This document shows positions 31,379-31,980 of a DNA stretch of 31,980 nucleotides, in pieces; within the stretch, counting starts at the first letter, position 1, and the number at the start of each line of letters is the position of its first letter. Source of the DNA: CAZIVE01 sp964542435 (GTDB taxonomy: Bacteria; Bacteroidota; Bacteroidia; Bacteroidales; Tannerellaceae); the NCBI GenBank assembly GCA_964542435.1, contig CAZIVE010000023.1, positions 1 to 31,980 of the forward strand, given 5' to 3'. The notes below the pieces were generated by a model that made no database searches, was not told the origin of the DNA, and was given only the letters and a program-made list of their open reading frames with translations. The position numbers were made by a program, and so were the translations under genes.

Positions 31379-31831
31379 AATGGATTTTCATGCATTTCAC
31401 CGGGTGAAACGCACTTTGAGACCTCTGAAAAACCGTTTCACCAGTGCAGGAAGCTTGCCGAGTACTCGCCGAGCGCCTTCCCCCGTTGGAAAGTGCTTTC
31501 GGAGGACTCGCCGAGGACTTTTCACCTGTTGAAAAGTGCTTTCAGAGTACTCGCCAAGCGCCTTCACCCATTGCAAAGTCCATTCGGAGCACTCGCCGAG
31601 GACTTTTCACCCATTGTAAAGTGCTTTCAAAGTACTCGCCAAGGAGTTTTCACTCTTGCAGGGAGCTTCCCGAGTACTCGCCAAGGTGTTTCACCCGGTG
31701 CAGAGAGCTTGGCGAGGCCTCGCCAAGAACATTTCACCCATGCGAGAAGCCTTAAGATGGCTCGCCAAGGACAATTCTCCTATACAGGAAGCTTTCAGAG
31801 TATTCGCCAACTATATTTTACCCAAGCATAG
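31379..31831 (+). repeat. Degenerate 42/43-bp tandem repeat array with palindromic junctions, about 10-11 units
   Basis: Units begin with a CTCGCC-like start at 31463, 31505, 31548, 31590, 31633, 31675, 31717, 31759 and 31801, that is, spacings of 42 or 43. Two more degenerate units extend left to 31379. The consensus reads approximately TACTCGCCAAGGACTTTTCA then CCCATTGCAAAGTGCTTTCAGAG. Two dyads recur: at unit junctions (CGAGTACTCG, best copy a perfect 20-bp palindrome at 31708-31727) and in the middle (TTTCACC..GGTGAAA, perfect in the leftmost unit). Three overlapping open frames cross the array only because 42 is divisible by 3. There are no unique spacers and no cas genes. It may be a folded RNA, a protein-binding array or an expanded terminator-like element. 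Confidence 0.85.
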
Positions 31832-31980
31832 TACAATGCGAGCTGTCGAAGAGGTTGCCGCATTTCTGTGGGAATAAAACAAAATAGGATGTCATATCAA
31901 ATGAATATAGAATAAGACACAAATATGTATTTTGTTTTCCTCATGGAACACCCTCTCACCCATTCGTTTTCAACGGAAGC
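31832..31980. other. Right-edge sequence, no supported feature
   Basis: After the last repeat unit the sequence is ordinary AT-rich intergenic DNA. No complete promoter, start codon with conserved product or terminator could be supported before the window ends. Confidence 0.5.

Noticed and set aside
31379..31831. CRISPR array
   Set aside because: Whole units diverge gradually and there is no split into constant repeats and unique spacers; no cas genes are nearby.
31444..31877. Three overlapping plus-strand open frames of 73-112 codons with repeated 14-residue patterns
   Set aside because: They lie in different frames over the same 42/43-bp repeat array. The 43-bp units break each frame's repeat pattern, so open frames follow from the period being a multiple of three.

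Overview
The window is about 32 kb of a Bacteroidota chromosome, almost certainly Bacteroidales. The evidence is a SusC/SusD outer-membrane pair, many promoter boxes of the Bacteroidetes form TAnnTTTG (some with a TTTG-like -33 box 19-20 nt upstream), a eukaryote-like GT3 glycogen synthase beside a GT35 phosphorylase, and superoxide reductase. A Bacteroides/Parabacteroides/Tannerella-like host fits, but the genus cannot be fixed from the sequence. No rRNA, tRNA, transposase, phage gene or CRISPR was seen.

Layout. 1-4219 (minus): the end of a SusC/SusD glycan or nutrient uptake operon. susD runs off the left edge, and susC is interrupted by a 100-N assembly gap. A strong promoter lies about 540 nt upstream of susC, implying an unusually long leader. 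5091-8449 (minus): an apparent operon of a conserved 97-aa protein, a PlsC-type acyltransferase, an AmpG-like permease and an N-acetylhexosamine 1-kinase (NahK-like), preceded by two operator-like palindromes. 8824-9837 (minus): a small exported protein and superoxide reductase, each with its own promoter and terminator. 9977-15752 (plus): a secreted GH63/trehalase-like glycosidase, then glycogen synthase and glycogen phosphorylase. 16117-20236: a GH27 alpha-galactosidase divergent from a LacI regulator and a sucrose/maltose-type (SLC45/SUT-like) permease, which looks like a compact oligosaccharide-use locus.

20283-21253 (minus): two tiny two-helix membrane proteins and a small exported protein, none recognised. 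21357-22247 (plus): menA for menaquinone. 22253-26504 (minus): ABC-F ATPase Uup, then a small His/Cys-rich membrane protein, then a TonB-dependent receptor with a CxxC in its plug; the last two look like a metal-uptake pair. 26945-31353 (plus): a tight operon of nhaD, a BadF-type amino-sugar (MurNAc/GlcNAc) kinase, murQ, an unrecognised 216-aa protein and a uracil-DNA glycosylase-like protein.

The least explained structures are non-coding. First is a degenerate 42/43-bp tandem array (about 31379-31831) whose units carry palindromic cores and palindromic junctions. Second is a duplicated promoter between uup and nhaD, where an 18-bp element sits at the same distance downstream of promoter boxes on both strands. 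Third are the paired AACC(R/Y)GGTT palindromes before the 97-aa gene. Fourth is the long susC leader. Amino-sugar and peptidoglycan salvage (NahK-like, AmpG-like, MurK-like, MurQ) and alpha-glucan/galactoside metabolism are the recurring metabolic themes.
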